Shown: positions 1-8,766 of the stretch, in pieces
Numbering within the stretch: position 1 is the stretch's first letter
Layout: every line of letters begins with the position of its first letter
Source of the DNA: a bacterium YEK0313
GTDB taxonomy: Bacteria > Pseudomonadota > Alphaproteobacteria > Rhizobiales > Phreatobacteraceae
NCBI GenBank assembly: GCA_000751295.2
Contig: CCMO02000001.1
Coordinates: 5,050,615-5,114,614, forward strand
Direction: 5' to 3'
DNA length: 64,000 bases
Program-made: the position numbers and the translations under genes
The notes under the pieces: generated by a model
Database searches by the model: none
Seen by the model: the letters and a program-made list of their open reading frames with translations, nothing else
What the model was told of the DNA's origin: nothing

Positions 1-374
1 GCCACTTCCGGCGACGAGAACAGGACGGCGGTCGCCAGCGGCAGAAGGGGCGCGTAGCTCGCCCGCCGCTTCCAGTCGAGATCGGCCCATTCGTGCAGGA
101 CGAGGACGAGCCCGCGCCCGCCCGACCGCGCGAGGCCGGCCGCGATGACCGGCTCCGCCAGCTTCTTCTTCCAGGCCACCACCGGCAGGTTGATCACCAG
201 CGCGTCGCTGCCTGCCAGCGCCCGGCGCAGGCCGCCGGCATCGCGGTCGAGAACATGGGTCGCAGCCCGCGGTCCGGCGGTCGCCGCGAGGTGGCGGGCG
301 AAGGCCTCGACGCCACAAGTCGCTTCGGCATCGGATATCAGCATCAGCATGCGCGTCATCGCCTGCGCGTTCAT
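1..374 (-). CDS. Glycosyltransferase, GT4-like N-terminal part (partial, runs off window)
   Basis: Open frame on the minus strand from an ATG at 374 to the window edge, so only about 124 N-terminal residues are visible. It begins MNAQAMTRMLMLISDAEA and continues with the alternating hydrophobic strands of a Rossmann-like GT-B N-terminal domain (ALVINLPVVAWKKKL-like, then GLVLVLHEWADLDWKRRA). That pattern fits glycosyltransferases that start with a GT4-type donor or acceptor domain. The start overlaps the stop of the upstream GT2 gene by four bases (ATGA), so the two are probably translationally coupled. A cytoplasmic sugar transferase in exopolysaccharide assembly is inferred from context. 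The catalytic C-terminal domain lies outside the window. Confidence 0.72.
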   Translation of the reverse strand, partial: MNAQAMTRMLMLISDAEATCGVEAFARHLAATAGPRAATHVLDRDAGGLRRALAGSDALVINLPVVAWKKKLAEPVIAAGLARSGGRGLVLVLHEWADLDWKRRASYAPLLPLATAVLFSSPEV

Positions 375-1393
375 GCCGGCAGGATCCGGTCGGCGCGATA
401 GGGCTCCGGCTCCTTGCCGAAAATGCCGCCGATCCGGCCGCCGGCCACCGCGAGCTGGTGCGTCGCGACCAGCGGATTGCCGGTCCGGACAAGGTCGCGC
501 AGCGCGCGCAGCAGCGACAGCGGCAGGATGGCGAGGTCCTTGGCGAGGATCTTCGCCGCGCCCGCCGGCCCCGGCGCGTTCTTGCGGTCGACCGCCCGGT
601 TGATCGCCCCGATGCGCAGGCCGCGCTTGAGGATCCATGAGACGCGCGCGCGCTCCGCCGGCACGGTCTCGGTGATCAGCGCCTCGGCCGCCCAATACGA
701 CCGGAACCCGGCATTGCGGCAGCGGGTGAAGAAATCCATGTCGCCACCGCCGAGAAAATTGAAGCGCGGATCGAAGGCCGGCCGCCCCAGCCGCTCGAAG
801 ACCTTCCGGCGCATCAGGCAGTTGCCGCTGCCATAGATCATCGCCACCGGCCCGCTCGCGTCATAGGCCGGCCAGAACACCGGGTGGCGGGCCATCAGCG
901 CCGGCGCTCCCACGGCGAAACGCGGCACGACCGGCCCGCCGACGACATCGGCCTTCTCGCGCTCGGCCGCCGACACCATGGCGTCCAGCCAGCCGGGCGA
1001 GGCCACCTCGTCGTCGTCCATCATCAGGAACAGGTCGGCGGCCGGAAAGCTGTCGAGCGCCGCGGCAAAGCCGGCATTGATCGCATGGACATTGCCCTGG
1101 GCCGCCTCGACGATGCAGAAGCCGGGCAAGGCGCCTGCCTCGAACACGGCGCGCGCCACGGCCGCGCCCGCGCGCCCCGCGGCATCGTTCTCGACCACGA
1201 CCACGGCAAAGGCCGTCCCGGTCGCCTGGCCGCCGAGCGAGGCGAGCGTTGCCGCCAGCATGTCGGGCCTGCGAAATGTCGGCACGACGACCACGGCGCG
1301 GATGCTGCCGCGGTCGAGATCTGGGCTGGACGCGAATTCCCGTCCCGGTGCAACTTCGGCGTCAGACATCGTCTCACCCAAGGACAGATCCAT
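371..1393 (-). CDS. Family 2 glycosyltransferase (GT-A fold)
   Basis: 340 residues. The GT2 N-terminal strand VVVVPTFRRP lies at about 34-43, and an acidic metal- and nucleotide-sugar-binding stretch (MMDDDE, about 124-129) sits where the family has its DXD motif. Further on, a GGGDMDFFTRC stretch resembles the usual GT2 acceptor-side (G)xDxDF motif. It probably adds a sugar from an NDP donor to a lipid-linked repeat unit at the inner face of the membrane. The ATG at 1369 (MSDAEV) is an alternative start with a fair GTGAG ribosome site. Four-base overlap with the next gene. Family call is firm; donor and acceptor are unknown. Confidence 0.85.
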   Translation of the reverse strand: MDLSLGETMSDAEVAPGREFASSPDLDRGSIRAVVVVPTFRRPDMLAATLASLGGQATGTAFAVVVVENDAAGRAGAAVARAVFEAGALPGFCIVEAAQGNVHAINAGFAAALDSFPAADLFLMMDDDEVASPGWLDAMVSAAEREKADVVGGPVVPRFAVGAPALMARHPVFWPAYDASGPVAMIYGSGNCLMRRKVFERLGRPAFDPRFNFLGGGDMDFFTRCRNAGFRSYWAAEALITETVPAERARVSWILKRGLRIGAINRAVDRKNAPGPAGAAKILAKDLAILPLSLLRALRDLVRTGNPLVATHQLAVAGGRIGGIFGKEPEPYRADRILPA

Positions 1394-1849
1394 GGTCCGG
1401 GTCTCGTTCTAGGTCAAAAATGTGGTGCGGCGCGGTGCCGGACAAGGTTAAAGCAAGATCGGCGCCGTGGCCTTCGATTTGCTTGCCAAAGGATGAACTG
1501 CCGTCAAACCGCGCCATATTCCCGATCGGAGATGCCTGGTATCACGGCTTCGTAAGTGGATTTGACTAGCCGGATCGTCTCGCGCCGGCTAAGTCTTGGG
1601 GCCTGTTGCGAGACGACAGACGCCGCGGGGGGCGGCGAAACGAGACCTTCTCCTCGATCCGTGCCGGCAGCCGACACTGCCGGTCCGAGAGTGTAGAGCC
1701 CGAAGCTGGCGCCGCCGCGATGATCGCGAAGCGGGTGTCCTGCCGTCGGGCGCTACTGGAGGGAGCGGACACTCTTCGCCCTGCCCGCAGACAGCCAGCG
1801 CCTTGGGCCGGTGCCGGCTTGCCGTACGTGGACGATGCGGGCCCTGGGC
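1394..1849. other. Divergent intergenic region with a long-spaced inverted repeat
   Basis: No credible coding frame in these 456 bases. They separate the minus-strand glycosyltransferases from the plus-strand deacetylase and should hold promoters for both. A TTGACT at 1562-1567 could be a -35 element, but no good -10 follows at standard spacing. A perfect 9-base inverted repeat (TCGTCTCGC at 1575-1583 and GCGAGACGA at 1608-1616) is the clearest signal. Confidence 0.5.
1575..1616. promoter_or_regulatory. Inverted repeat, candidate operator or stem-loop
   Basis: TCGTCTCGC at 1575-1583 is the exact reverse complement of GCGAGACGA at 1608-1616, with a 24-base spacer, so the arms are about three helical turns apart. 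It lies between divergent polysaccharide genes. It could bind a dimeric regulator on each arm or form an RNA stem. No T-tract follows, so a terminator is unlikely. Confidence 0.35.
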
Positions 1850-2725
1850 ATGATGATGAAAGCGGCGCGAGACGAGGCTTGGCGGAATGACGACGGTTCG
1901 TTCGAACCGGCGGCGCGGTCCGCGGCGGCCAGCCCCGCCATGCCGATGGGCCAGGCGGTCAACGCCAATGGCGATGCCGTCATCGACAGGTTCGGCGCGC
2001 GGCTGGGCCATGCGCTGGCGGTTCGCCTGCCGCTGCGGACCGTCGCGATGCGCAACCCGCGCCCGCTGCTCTCCTTCACCTTCGACGATTTTCCCGCATC
2101 CGCCCATGCGACCGGCGCCGGCCTGATCGAGGCCCGCGGCGCGCGCGGCACCTTTTTCGCCTGCACGAGCCAGCTCGGCACGGCCCAGGAGCACTGGACC
2201 GTGGCCGGTCCTGACGCCGTCGGCGACCTCCACCGGCGCGGCCACGAGATCGGCCTGCACACCCATTCGCACCGGCCGGTCTTCAACATGGCGCCCGCCG
2301 AGTTCGAAGCCGATCTCGCCGCCAACAAGGTCGCTCTGCGCCAGTTGGTTCCCGGCCTCCGGCGCGAAACCTTCGCCTATCCCTTCGGCTTTGCCAGCAT
2401 GGGCCGCAAGCGCCAGCTCGGCAGGCTGGCGCGGGCGAGCCGCTCGGTCCAGCCGGGCGTCAATGCCGGGCGGCTCGATCCCGACTTCATCAAGGCCGTC
2501 GAGCTGATCGATTGCGGCCTGAGCCAGGCCCGACTCGACAACCTGCTCGACGAAACGGTGGCACGCCGTGGCTGGCTGGTCTTCCTGACCCACGACGTGG
2601 CGCCGCAGCCGACGAAGTTCGGCGCGTCGCCGGGCCTGATGAACGCCGCCCTGGACGGCGCCCTCCGGCGCGGCATCGAGATCCTGCCGATGCGCGACGC
2701 ACTCGACCAGATCGGCCTCGACTAG
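1850..2725 (+). CDS. Polysaccharide deacetylase (CE4 / NodB homology domain)
   Basis: Metal-dependent carbohydrate de-N- or de-O-acetylase, likely acting on the EPS or its precursors. CE4 motifs appear in order: FTFDDFP (about residues 76-82, catalytic base and metal Asp), HTHSHRP (about 137-143, metal His pair), RRETFAYPFG (motif 3) and VFLTHDV near the C-terminus (motif 5). No signal peptide or membrane anchor is visible, which is unusual for enzymes acting on exported polymer. The start is uncertain: the ATG at 1850 is used here, 1811 and 1940 are also in frame, and none has a strong ribosome site. A GC-rich hairpin without a T-run (arms 2727-2733 and 2751-2757) follows the stop. Confidence 0.82.
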   Translation: MMMKAARDEAWRNDDGSFEPAARSAAASPAMPMGQAVNANGDAVIDRFGARLGHALAVRLPLRTVAMRNPRPLLSFTFDDFPASAHATGAGLIEARGARGTFFACTSQLGTAQEHWTVAGPDAVGDLHRRGHEIGLHTHSHRPVFNMAPAEFEADLAANKVALRQLVPGLRRETFAYPFGFASMGRKRQLGRLARASRSVQPGVNAGRLDPDFIKAVELIDCGLSQARLDNLLDETVARRGWLVFLTHDVAPQPTKFGASPGLMNAALDGALRRGIEILPMRDALDQIGLD

Positions 2726-2970
2726 TCCCGAGCGCCCAGCCCCGGCGCCGGCTCGGGCTGAGCTTCCGATTCAAGAAGCATGGCGAGCTTCCTGAAGATG
2801 GTCGTGATTTAGACCGTGACGCCGATACCGCCGGAGCGCGCGGCATGCGCCCCAGCCCTGGACAGTTCGTCCTGGCCCCATCCTTGCGCTGTCCCCATCG
2901 AGGTTCAGTCAAGTGTTCCAATTCGGCACGGCCTTAAGGGTTCGTTCCGATTTGGCAGGAAGGGCAAGCC

Positions 2971-4461
2971 ATGTACGACGACGATCGGGCCGATCCCATC
3001 GCGCCGGTTCCCGCACCGCAGACCGAGGCCAGCGGGCCATTCGGCGTGGACATCATCGGAGCGCTGAAGCGCTACTGGTTCCTGATCGCCATTCTCGGGC
3101 CGCTGTTCGGCTTCGGCGCCTATCTGGCCTCCAGCCTCATCACGCCCCGCTTCACGTCGACGGCGCAGATCTATGTCGATCCGCGTGGCCTGCCGGTGCT
3201 CGACAGCGACCCGGCCGCCCGCCAGCAGGATTCCAATGCGGCGATCAATTTCGTCGAGAGCCAGATGCGCATCATCACCTCGCAGAGCGTGCTTGCCCGC
3301 GTGGTCGACAGCGAGCGGCTGATCGAGGATCCCGAATTCGGTGCGACGACCGGCGGCTCGCCCTGGGCGGTGACGCTGCTCAACAGCCTCGGCCTGCGGC
3401 GCACGCCGACTGCCGAGACCCTCGAGACCCGCGAGCAACTGGCGCTGATGGCGCTCTATGACCGCGTGATCGTGCGCCGGCCCGAGCGGACTTTCGTCAT
3501 CGAGGTGACGGCGCGGGCTTCGACCGCGGAGAAGGCCGCCCAGATCGCCAATGCCGTCGCTCACGCCTTCATGGAATCGCAGGCGGCCGCCCGTTCCGAG
3601 GCGGCGCGGCGCGCCACGCAGGCGCTGACCAACCGCCTCGACGAGCTGCGCGAACGCGTCCGCGTCGCCGAGCAGCGGGTCGAGGACTTCCGCCGCCGCA
3701 ACGGCCTTGTCGGCACCCGCACGCAGCTCGTCAGCGAGCAGCAGCTGACCGATGCCAACGCCGCGCTCGGCCTCGCCCAGGCCAAGCTGACCGAGGCCCA
3801 GGCGCGCTACGACCAGATCCAGCAGGCCGCGCGGGCCGGCAGCCAGGCGAGCGCCCTGCCCGAAGCGATCGTCTCGCCGACCATCGCCACGCTGCGCGGC
3901 CAGCAGGCCGACATCCGCCGGCGCCTTGCCGACGCCTCGGCCGAATTCGGCCCACGCCATCCGAGCATCCGCAACCTGCAGGCCCAGGTCGCCGACGTCG
4001 ACCGCGCCATCGGCGAGGAACTCGGCCGCATCGTCCGCTCGGCCCGCGCCGATCTCGACCGCGCCAAGGCGGCGGATGCGGCCCAGCGCCGGCTGGTCGA
4101 TCAGCTCAGCGCCCAGGCGGTGAGCGCCGGCCAGGCCTTCGTGCAGCTGCGCGAAATGCAGCGCGAGGCCGACGTCAACCGCAACCTGCTCAACGCCTTC
4201 CTGTCGCGCTCCCGCGAGACCAGCGAGCTCGAGCGGATGGACACCAGTAACCTGCGCATCATCACCCAGGCACAGCCGCCGCGGACGCGCTCGTTCCCGC
4301 CGCGCGGGGTGGTCATGGCCGCCGCCGGCTTCGTCGCCGGTGTCGGTGCCGGCGGCGGCCTCGCCGTGCTGCTCGGCCTCCTGTTCCCCGGCACCCTGCC
4401 GCAGCCGGCCAGCCGCACCACCGTGGCCGGACGCCCGCCGGTCGCCCGGCTCGTCTACTGA
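2971..4461 (+). CDS. GumC/Wzz-family polysaccharide chain-length determinant
   Basis: 496 residues. The architecture is an N-terminal cytoplasmic tail, a first membrane span at about 36-57, a large periplasmic part with long coiled-coil helices rich in Arg, Glu and Ala (about 180-380), and a second span at about 447-472 preceded by the PPRTRSFPPRG proline-rich motif typical of Wzz proteins. There is no fused tyrosine kinase domain, so this is the GumC type without BY-kinase; a kinase partner is not in the window. The protein controls polymer length and export as a polysaccharide co-polymerase in the inner membrane. AGGAAGGG stands before the ATG. The WecG-like gene follows after 17 bases. Confidence 0.9.
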   Translation: MYDDDRADPIAPVPAPQTEASGPFGVDIIGALKRYWFLIAILGPLFGFGAYLASSLITPRFTSTAQIYVDPRGLPVLDSDPAARQQDSNAAINFVESQMRIITSQSVLARVVDSERLIEDPEFGATTGGSPWAVTLLNSLGLRRTPTAETLETREQLALMALYDRVIVRRPERTFVIEVTARASTAEKAAQIANAVAHAFMESQAAARSEAARRATQALTNRLDELRERVRVAEQRVEDFRRRNGLVGTRTQLVSEQQLTDANAALGLAQAKLTEAQARYDQIQQAARAGSQASALPEAIVSPTIATLRGQQADIRRRLADASAEFGPRHPSIRNLQAQVADVDRAIGEELGRIVRSARADLDRAKAADAAQRRLVDQLSAQAVSAGQAFVQLREMQREADVNRNLLNAFLSRSRETSELERMDTSNLRIITQAQPPRTRSFPPRGVVMAAAGFVAGVGAGGGLAVLLGLLFPGTLPQPASRTTVAGRPPVARLVY

Positions 4462-4478
4462 ACACGAGGACCGCCTTC

Positions 4479-5258
4479 ATGTCGGATGACTTCGACGAAC
4501 GCTTCCGGTCCATTCCGACGGTGACGATCGGCGGCCTGCCGATCTCCGTCCTGACCCGGGACGAATGCGCCGACTGGATGATCCGCGCGGCGCTCGAGCG
4601 CCCGCGCGGCCGCCGGCCGCTCTATCTCACCTCGGCCAATGGCGAGGTGATCGCCCGCGCCGCCAACGAACCCGAGATCGCGACGCTGGTGGGACAGGCC
4701 GACCAGATCGTCGCCGACGGCCAGCCGATGGTGATCGCCTCGCGCCGCGTGTGCCGCACGCCCCTGCCGGAACGCATCAGCACGACCGACCTGTTCCATG
4801 ACGTCGCCAGGCGCGCCGAGGCGAGCGGCGCGACTTTCTACCTGCTCGGCGCGACGCCGGAGGAGAATGCCAGGGCGGTCGCCAATGCCCGCCGCGCCTA
4901 TCCGCGGCTCGACATTGTCGGCAACACGCACGGCTTCCACCGCGGGCCGGCGCTGGACGCCAAGCTCGCCGAGATCAACCAGCTTGCGCCGGACATCCTC
5001 TGGCTCGCCATGGGCGTGCCGCACGAGCAGCGCTTCGTGCATGACCACGCCGACAAGCTCGACCGGGTCGGCCTGATCAAGACCTCCGGCGGGCTGTTCA
5101 ATTTTCTGTCCGGCACCAACCGCCGCGCGCCGGCCTGGATGCAGAAGGCAGGCCTCGAATGGGCGTTCCGGATCTGGCTCGAGCCGCGCCGGCTGTTCTG
5201 GCGCTACGCCGTGACCAATCCGAAGGCCATCTACCTGATGGCGACGCGCTCGGCCTGA
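4479..5258 (+). CDS. WecG/TagA/CpsF-family glycosyltransferase (GT26)
   Basis: 259 residues, usual family length. Hallmarks are TSANGEV near residue 52, ADGQPMV near 79, ERISTTD, ILWLAMGVPHEQRF and the C-terminal GGLFNFLSGTNRRAPAWM followed by LEWAFR and LEPRRLFWRY. The family transfers N-acetylmannosaminuronate, N-acetylmannosamine or related sugars to lipid-linked GlcNAc or, in EPS loci, a late sugar of the repeat unit. It acts at the cytoplasmic face of the inner membrane. It lies 17 bases after gumC with GAGGACC upstream of the start, so the two are almost certainly cotranscribed. The exact sugar cannot be read from the sequence. Confidence 0.9.
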   Translation: MSDDFDERFRSIPTVTIGGLPISVLTRDECADWMIRAALERPRGRRPLYLTSANGEVIARAANEPEIATLVGQADQIVADGQPMVIASRRVCRTPLPERISTTDLFHDVARRAEASGATFYLLGATPEENARAVANARRAYPRLDIVGNTHGFHRGPALDAKLAEINQLAPDILWLAMGVPHEQRFVHDHADKLDRVGLIKTSGGLFNFLSGTNRRAPAWMQKAGLEWAFRIWLEPRRLFWRYAVTNPKAIYLMATRSA

Positions 5259-5301
5259 CCGGGCGGCGCGCCCGGTTTGACAGCGCCAAGGTGCTTCTCC
5301 A

Positions 5302-6537
5302 ATGCTCCAGGCCACCACGGACGACATCGCACGCGACCGGAACATGTCCCAAGAACACTCCTCCCGTGTCGGGATCGTCACGACACGCCCGGTCATGCTG
5401 CCCGATTTCACCGCCGTGCGGCGTCTTCCAACGCGCCCGCCGGAACATCGCGATGCCGATTTCGACGTCAAATACGACGCCGAAACCCTGTTCTACGACG
5501 CCTTCTTCGATGGCCCCCGCCGCGTCGTCCTGGTCGGGCCGCCCTTTCTCAATCTGAAGCCCGATATCGAGGCCATGACGCTGACCGCGCGTCCCTCGGG
5601 AACGACCTGCCGGTTCCGGGTGCGCGAGCTCGACCGCCACGGCCAGGTCCATGCCGAAGTGCCCGAAGGCACGGTCAGCCTGACGCTTCAGGCCGGTTTC
5701 GGTACGGTGGAGATCGCACTCAGCCCCGGCGAGACCGGGCTGTTCGCCGGCCGCCGCGTGCTGTTCACCCAATCGAAGAACAACCGGCTCGCCTGGATCC
5801 AGGACTGGATCCGCTTCTCCCGCGACATCCACGGCGCCGACGCCGTGCTGATCTACGACAACGGCTCGACCGACTATTCGCTGGAAGAACTGGCCGAGGC
5901 GGTCGCGGCGCTCGACGGCATCAAGGTCGCGCGCATCGTCGCATGGCCGTTCAAGTTCGGCCCGCAGGGCTTCGATGCCTGGAGCTTCTGGGATTCCGAC
6001 TACGGCCAGCACGGCGTCTGGGAGCATGGCCGGCGGCGCTTTCTGGCCGAGGCGGCGAGCGTCCAATGTTCGGATGTCGACGAGATGATCCTGTCGACCG
6101 ACGGGCGCAGCATTTTCGAAGCCGCGGAGCGCCATCCGTTCGGCGTTCTGCGCTATTATGGCCGCTGGGTCATCGGCCTCGACGGCGAGGCACCGCCGCC
6201 CGACAAGAGCGACAAGCGCCATCTCGACTATCATGTGGTCCGGCGCGAGCGACCCGAGAAGCGGTTCGGCCTGTTCACCATCGACGGCGACCGCTGCCCG
6301 CCAAAATGGACCATCGTGCCGTCCAAATGCCCGCCGGACGCGCAGTGGCGCATCCATGTCATCGGCGGCCAGTTGACCGCGCGGCTGATGACCAGGCGCT
6401 TCTCCTACCGGCATTTCCGCGAGATCAGCGACAGCTGGAAATATTCCCGCGTCGGCCGCGAGCCCTTCGACCCGGCAAGGCACGAGCGCGAAAAGCTGCT
6501 GGCCGAGCACATGGCCAGGGTGCGCTGGGACGCCTGA
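5302..6537 (+). CDS. Glycosyltransferase-like protein (GT2/GT92-like)
   Basis: 411 residues. The N-terminal 150 or so residues resemble no domain I can name. From about 150 there is a GT-A-like region: QSKNNRLAWIQDWIRFSR, then ADAVLIYDNGSTDYS, the pattern of the GT2_4/GT92 group where a nucleotide-binding strand ends in DNGS, and later CSDVDEMIL, a plausible DXD. The end is basic and rich in aromatic residues. It follows wecG by 43 bases in the same orientation. ATGs at 5302 and 5344 are both possible; AAGGTG stands before the first. The role in EPS decoration is inferred from position. Confidence 0.7.
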   Translation: MLQATTDDIARDRNMSQEHSSRVGIVTTRPVMLPDFTAVRRLPTRPPEHRDADFDVKYDAETLFYDAFFDGPRRVVLVGPPFLNLKPDIEAMTLTARPSGTTCRFRVRELDRHGQVHAEVPEGTVSLTLQAGFGTVEIALSPGETGLFAGRRVLFTQSKNNRLAWIQDWIRFSRDIHGADAVLIYDNGSTDYSLEELAEAVAALDGIKVARIVAWPFKFGPQGFDAWSFWDSDYGQHGVWEHGRRRFLAEAASVQCSDVDEMILSTDGRSIFEAAERHPFGVLRYYGRWVIGLDGEAPPPDKSDKRHLDYHVVRRERPEKRFGLFTIDGDRCPPKWTIVPSKCPPDAQWRIHVIGGQLTARLMTRRFSYRHFREISDSWKYSRVGREPFDPARHEREKLLAEHMARVRWDA

Positions 6538-6597
6538 GGCCGGGGCACGGCCGGGAGCCTCGACCGCTCGTCAGGCGATATCTGGGGAAGGCGGCGC

Positions 6598-6861
6598 TCA
6601 GGCCGCCTTCTTGCCCGCGTCGAACGGGATTTCGATGTCGACCTCGAGGGTCGAGACCTGCGCGCCACGCTCCATCTTGACGCTGACCTTCTCCTCGTCG
6701 ATCTGCATGTGCTTGGAGATCACCTGCAGAATTTCGTCGCGCAGCTTGGTGACGAGATCGGAGCCGCCGGTCGATGCCCTTTCGTGGGCGAGCAGCACCT
6801 GCAATCGCTCGCGGGCGGCCGGCGCCGACTGGGAGCGGGAAAAGAGCCGGAGGAAGTTCAT
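6598..6861 (-). CDS. minE: Cell division topological specificity factor MinE
   Basis: 87 residues, normal MinE length. The start MNFLRLF is the short amphipathic membrane-targeting piece, followed by the MinD-activating helix (about 10-35) and the C-terminal dimerisation domain ending DIEIPFDAGKKAA. MinE displaces MinC from MinD and stimulates MinD ATP hydrolysis, which drives pole-to-pole oscillation and leaves midcell free for FtsZ. The ATG overlaps the minD stop by four bases, so minC-minD-minE forms one operon. Confidence 0.96.
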   Translation of the reverse strand: MNFLRLFSRSQSAPAARERLQVLLAHERASTGGSDLVTKLRDEILQVISKHMQIDEEKVSVKMERGAQVSTLEVDIEIPFDAGKKAA

Positions 6862-7673
6862 GCCGCTTTCCTTCCGAAGATCTTGCCGAAGAAACCTCGC
6901 TTCTCGCCGGGAACGGTGACCGGCAGGCTCTCGCCCTTGAGCCGGCGGGCGGCATCGAAATAGGCGATGGCCGGCGCGCTGCGGCTGTCCGAGAGGGTGA
7001 CGGGCGCGCCGACATTGGAGGCCCGCAGGACGTCCATGCTTTCCGGCACGATGCCGAGCAGCGGGATCGACAGGATCTCGAGAACGTCGTCCACCTTCAG
7101 CATGTCGCCGCGGGCGGCGCGCTCGGGGTCGTAGCGGGTGAGCAGCAGATGCTTCTCGACGCGCTCGCCATTCTCAGCCTTCAGCGTCTTGGAATCGAGC
7201 AGGCCGATGATGCGATCCGAATCGCGCACCGACGAGACTTCGGGATTGGTGACGACGATGGCGATGTCGGCATGGCGCATGGCAAGCGTCGCGCCGCGCT
7301 CGATGCCGGCGGGGCTGTCGCAGACAACCCAGTCGAAGGCGTTCTTCAGCGCGCCGATGACCGTCTCGACGCCTTCCGGCGTCAGATTGTCCTTGTCGCG
7401 GGTCTGCGAGGCCGGCAGCAGGTAGAGGCTCTCGAGCCGTTTGTCGCGGATCAGCGCCTGGGTGAGCTTGGCTTCGCCCTGGATCACGTTGACGAGGTCA
7501 TAGACCACGCGCCGCTCGGCGCCCATGACGAGATCGAGATTGCGCAGGCCGACGTCGAAGTCGACCACCACGACCTTCTCGCCGTTCTGCGCAAGGGCAG
7601 CGCCCAGCGCGGCGGAAGAGGTCGTCTTGCCGACGCCGCCCTTGCCTGATGTGACCACGATTACCTTGCCCAT
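6858..7673 (-). CDS. minD: Septum site-determining protein MinD
   Basis: 271 residues. The deviant Walker A motif SGKGGVGKTT (about 9-18) and VVVDFDVGLRNLDL mark the ParA/MinD ATPase fold; the C-terminal amphipathic helix (GFFGKIFGRK, about 259-269) is the membrane-targeting sequence. ATP-bound dimers sit on the membrane and recruit MinC to block FtsZ rings near the poles. The gene is 32 bases after minC and overlaps minE. Full length with all key residues present. Confidence 0.97.
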   Translation of the reverse strand: MGKVIVVTSGKGGVGKTTSSAALGAALAQNGEKVVVVDFDVGLRNLDLVMGAERRVVYDLVNVIQGEAKLTQALIRDKRLESLYLLPASQTRDKDNLTPEGVETVIGALKNAFDWVVCDSPAGIERGATLAMRHADIAIVVTNPEVSSVRDSDRIIGLLDSKTLKAENGERVEKHLLLTRYDPERAARGDMLKVDDVLEILSIPLLGIVPESMDVLRASNVGAPVTLSDSRSAPAIAYFDAARRLKGESLPVTVPGEKRGFFGKIFGRKAA

Positions 7674-7705
7674 TGAGCTCTCCTGTTGATGGACACGCCG
7701 TCGGC

Positions 7706-8437
7706 TCAGGCGAGTGATGCCACCTTGAATGTTTCGTCCTCGAGCCAGATCTGGACCGCCTTGCCGCGCAGTCCCGGCTCCATGTCCTCGGCCGTCTTGT
7801 AGTAACCGTCGATAGCGATCAGCTCGGCTTCGAGCTTGCGGCAGAAGATGCGTGCGGCGGCATTGCCCATCGTGCCGGCCATGGCCCGCCCGCGCAGCGT
7901 CCCGTAGACATGGATCGAGCCGCCGGCGATGACCTCCGCGCCCGATGCCACCGAGCCGACGATGGTCACGTCGCCCTCGGCGAAGATCGACTGTCCCGAG
8001 CGCACCGGCTGGGTGATGATGACCGACGGCGCGGCCTTGACCGGCTGCTGGACGGCGGCCACGACGCTTTCGACCGCCTGCGGCCTGACGCTCGCTTCTG
8101 CCGCCGGCGCCTCGAAATCGGCGGCCGGACGGCCATCGATCATCGCGGGCGGCAGGTCGGCGTCGAGCAGCGACGGCCGGGCGCCTTCGATGCCCATGAT
8201 CCGTACGCTGCGCGCCGAGAGCTTGCCGACGAGGTCGTGCAACTCCGCGCGGCTGATGTCGAGCTCGCTGATATCGAGCACGACCGGGCGTCGCATGAAG
8301 AAGCCGGCGGACCGGGACGCGAGATCGTCGAGCCGGGCCAGCCAGTCCTCGACGGGCAGCTCGGGGGTCAGGGCAAGCGCAAGGAAGCTGCGCCCCTTGA
8401 GGCGAATGGGCCGGGGTTGGGTTAACACGGCGGTCAT
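7706..8437 (-). CDS. minC: Septum site-determining protein MinC
   Basis: 243 residues from the ATG at 8437 (MTAVLTQPRPIRLKGRSF). A GTG at 8458 would add seven residues; neither start has a clear ribosome site. The N-terminal domain (about 10-95) inhibits FtsZ polymerisation. After a proline/alanine linker, the C-terminal right-handed beta-helix (about 140-225, with GDVTIVGSVASGAEVIAGG) dimerises and binds MinD. It is the first gene of minCDE. The operon interrupts a polysaccharide locus with no sign of damage or different base composition. Confidence 0.95.
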   Translation of the reverse strand: MTAVLTQPRPIRLKGRSFLALALTPELPVEDWLARLDDLASRSAGFFMRRPVVLDISELDISRAELHDLVGKLSARSVRIMGIEGARPSLLDADLPPAMIDGRPAADFEAPAAEASVRPQAVESVVAAVQQPVKAAPSVIITQPVRSGQSIFAEGDVTIVGSVASGAEVIAGGSIHVYGTLRGRAMAGTMGNAAARIFCRKLEAELIAIDGYYKTAEDMEPGLRGKAVQIWLEDETFKVASLA

Positions 8438-8766
8438 CTTGGTAAATTTTGAGTTCACCCGGTGTATGGCCGGGTGGTTAACAGGAGGTAAATCGTCGGG
8501 CTTTTTTCAACGCCTGAGCCGATCGCCCGAAACATCGGCGAACGGCGAAATAGTCCTGCCTATCAACGGGATAAGTCTCGTTGGACGCGGAATTAAGGGC
8601 TGTCGGGGAGCCGGCCACGGGCCCGCGGGCGCGGATCCGGACGCAACCGGGAGGCGGCCTGCCGCGTGGGGAAGCAAAACCTGGCCGCGCAGTGCCGCCC
8701 CGGTCCGCCAGGCGATTCGGGCGGCCGGCCACTCTGCTCCCCGAGGCGGCCCCACTGGGCGCGCGG
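8438..8766. other. Intergenic region upstream of minC
   Basis: About 330 bases between the flippase stop and minC with no credible gene. It must carry the minCDE promoter on the minus strand. The AT-richer part at 8440-8530 is where I would expect it, but I see no -35/-10 pair good enough to mark. A GC-rich near-palindrome (CCACGGGCCCGCGG) lies near 8614. No terminator was found. Confidence 0.4.
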
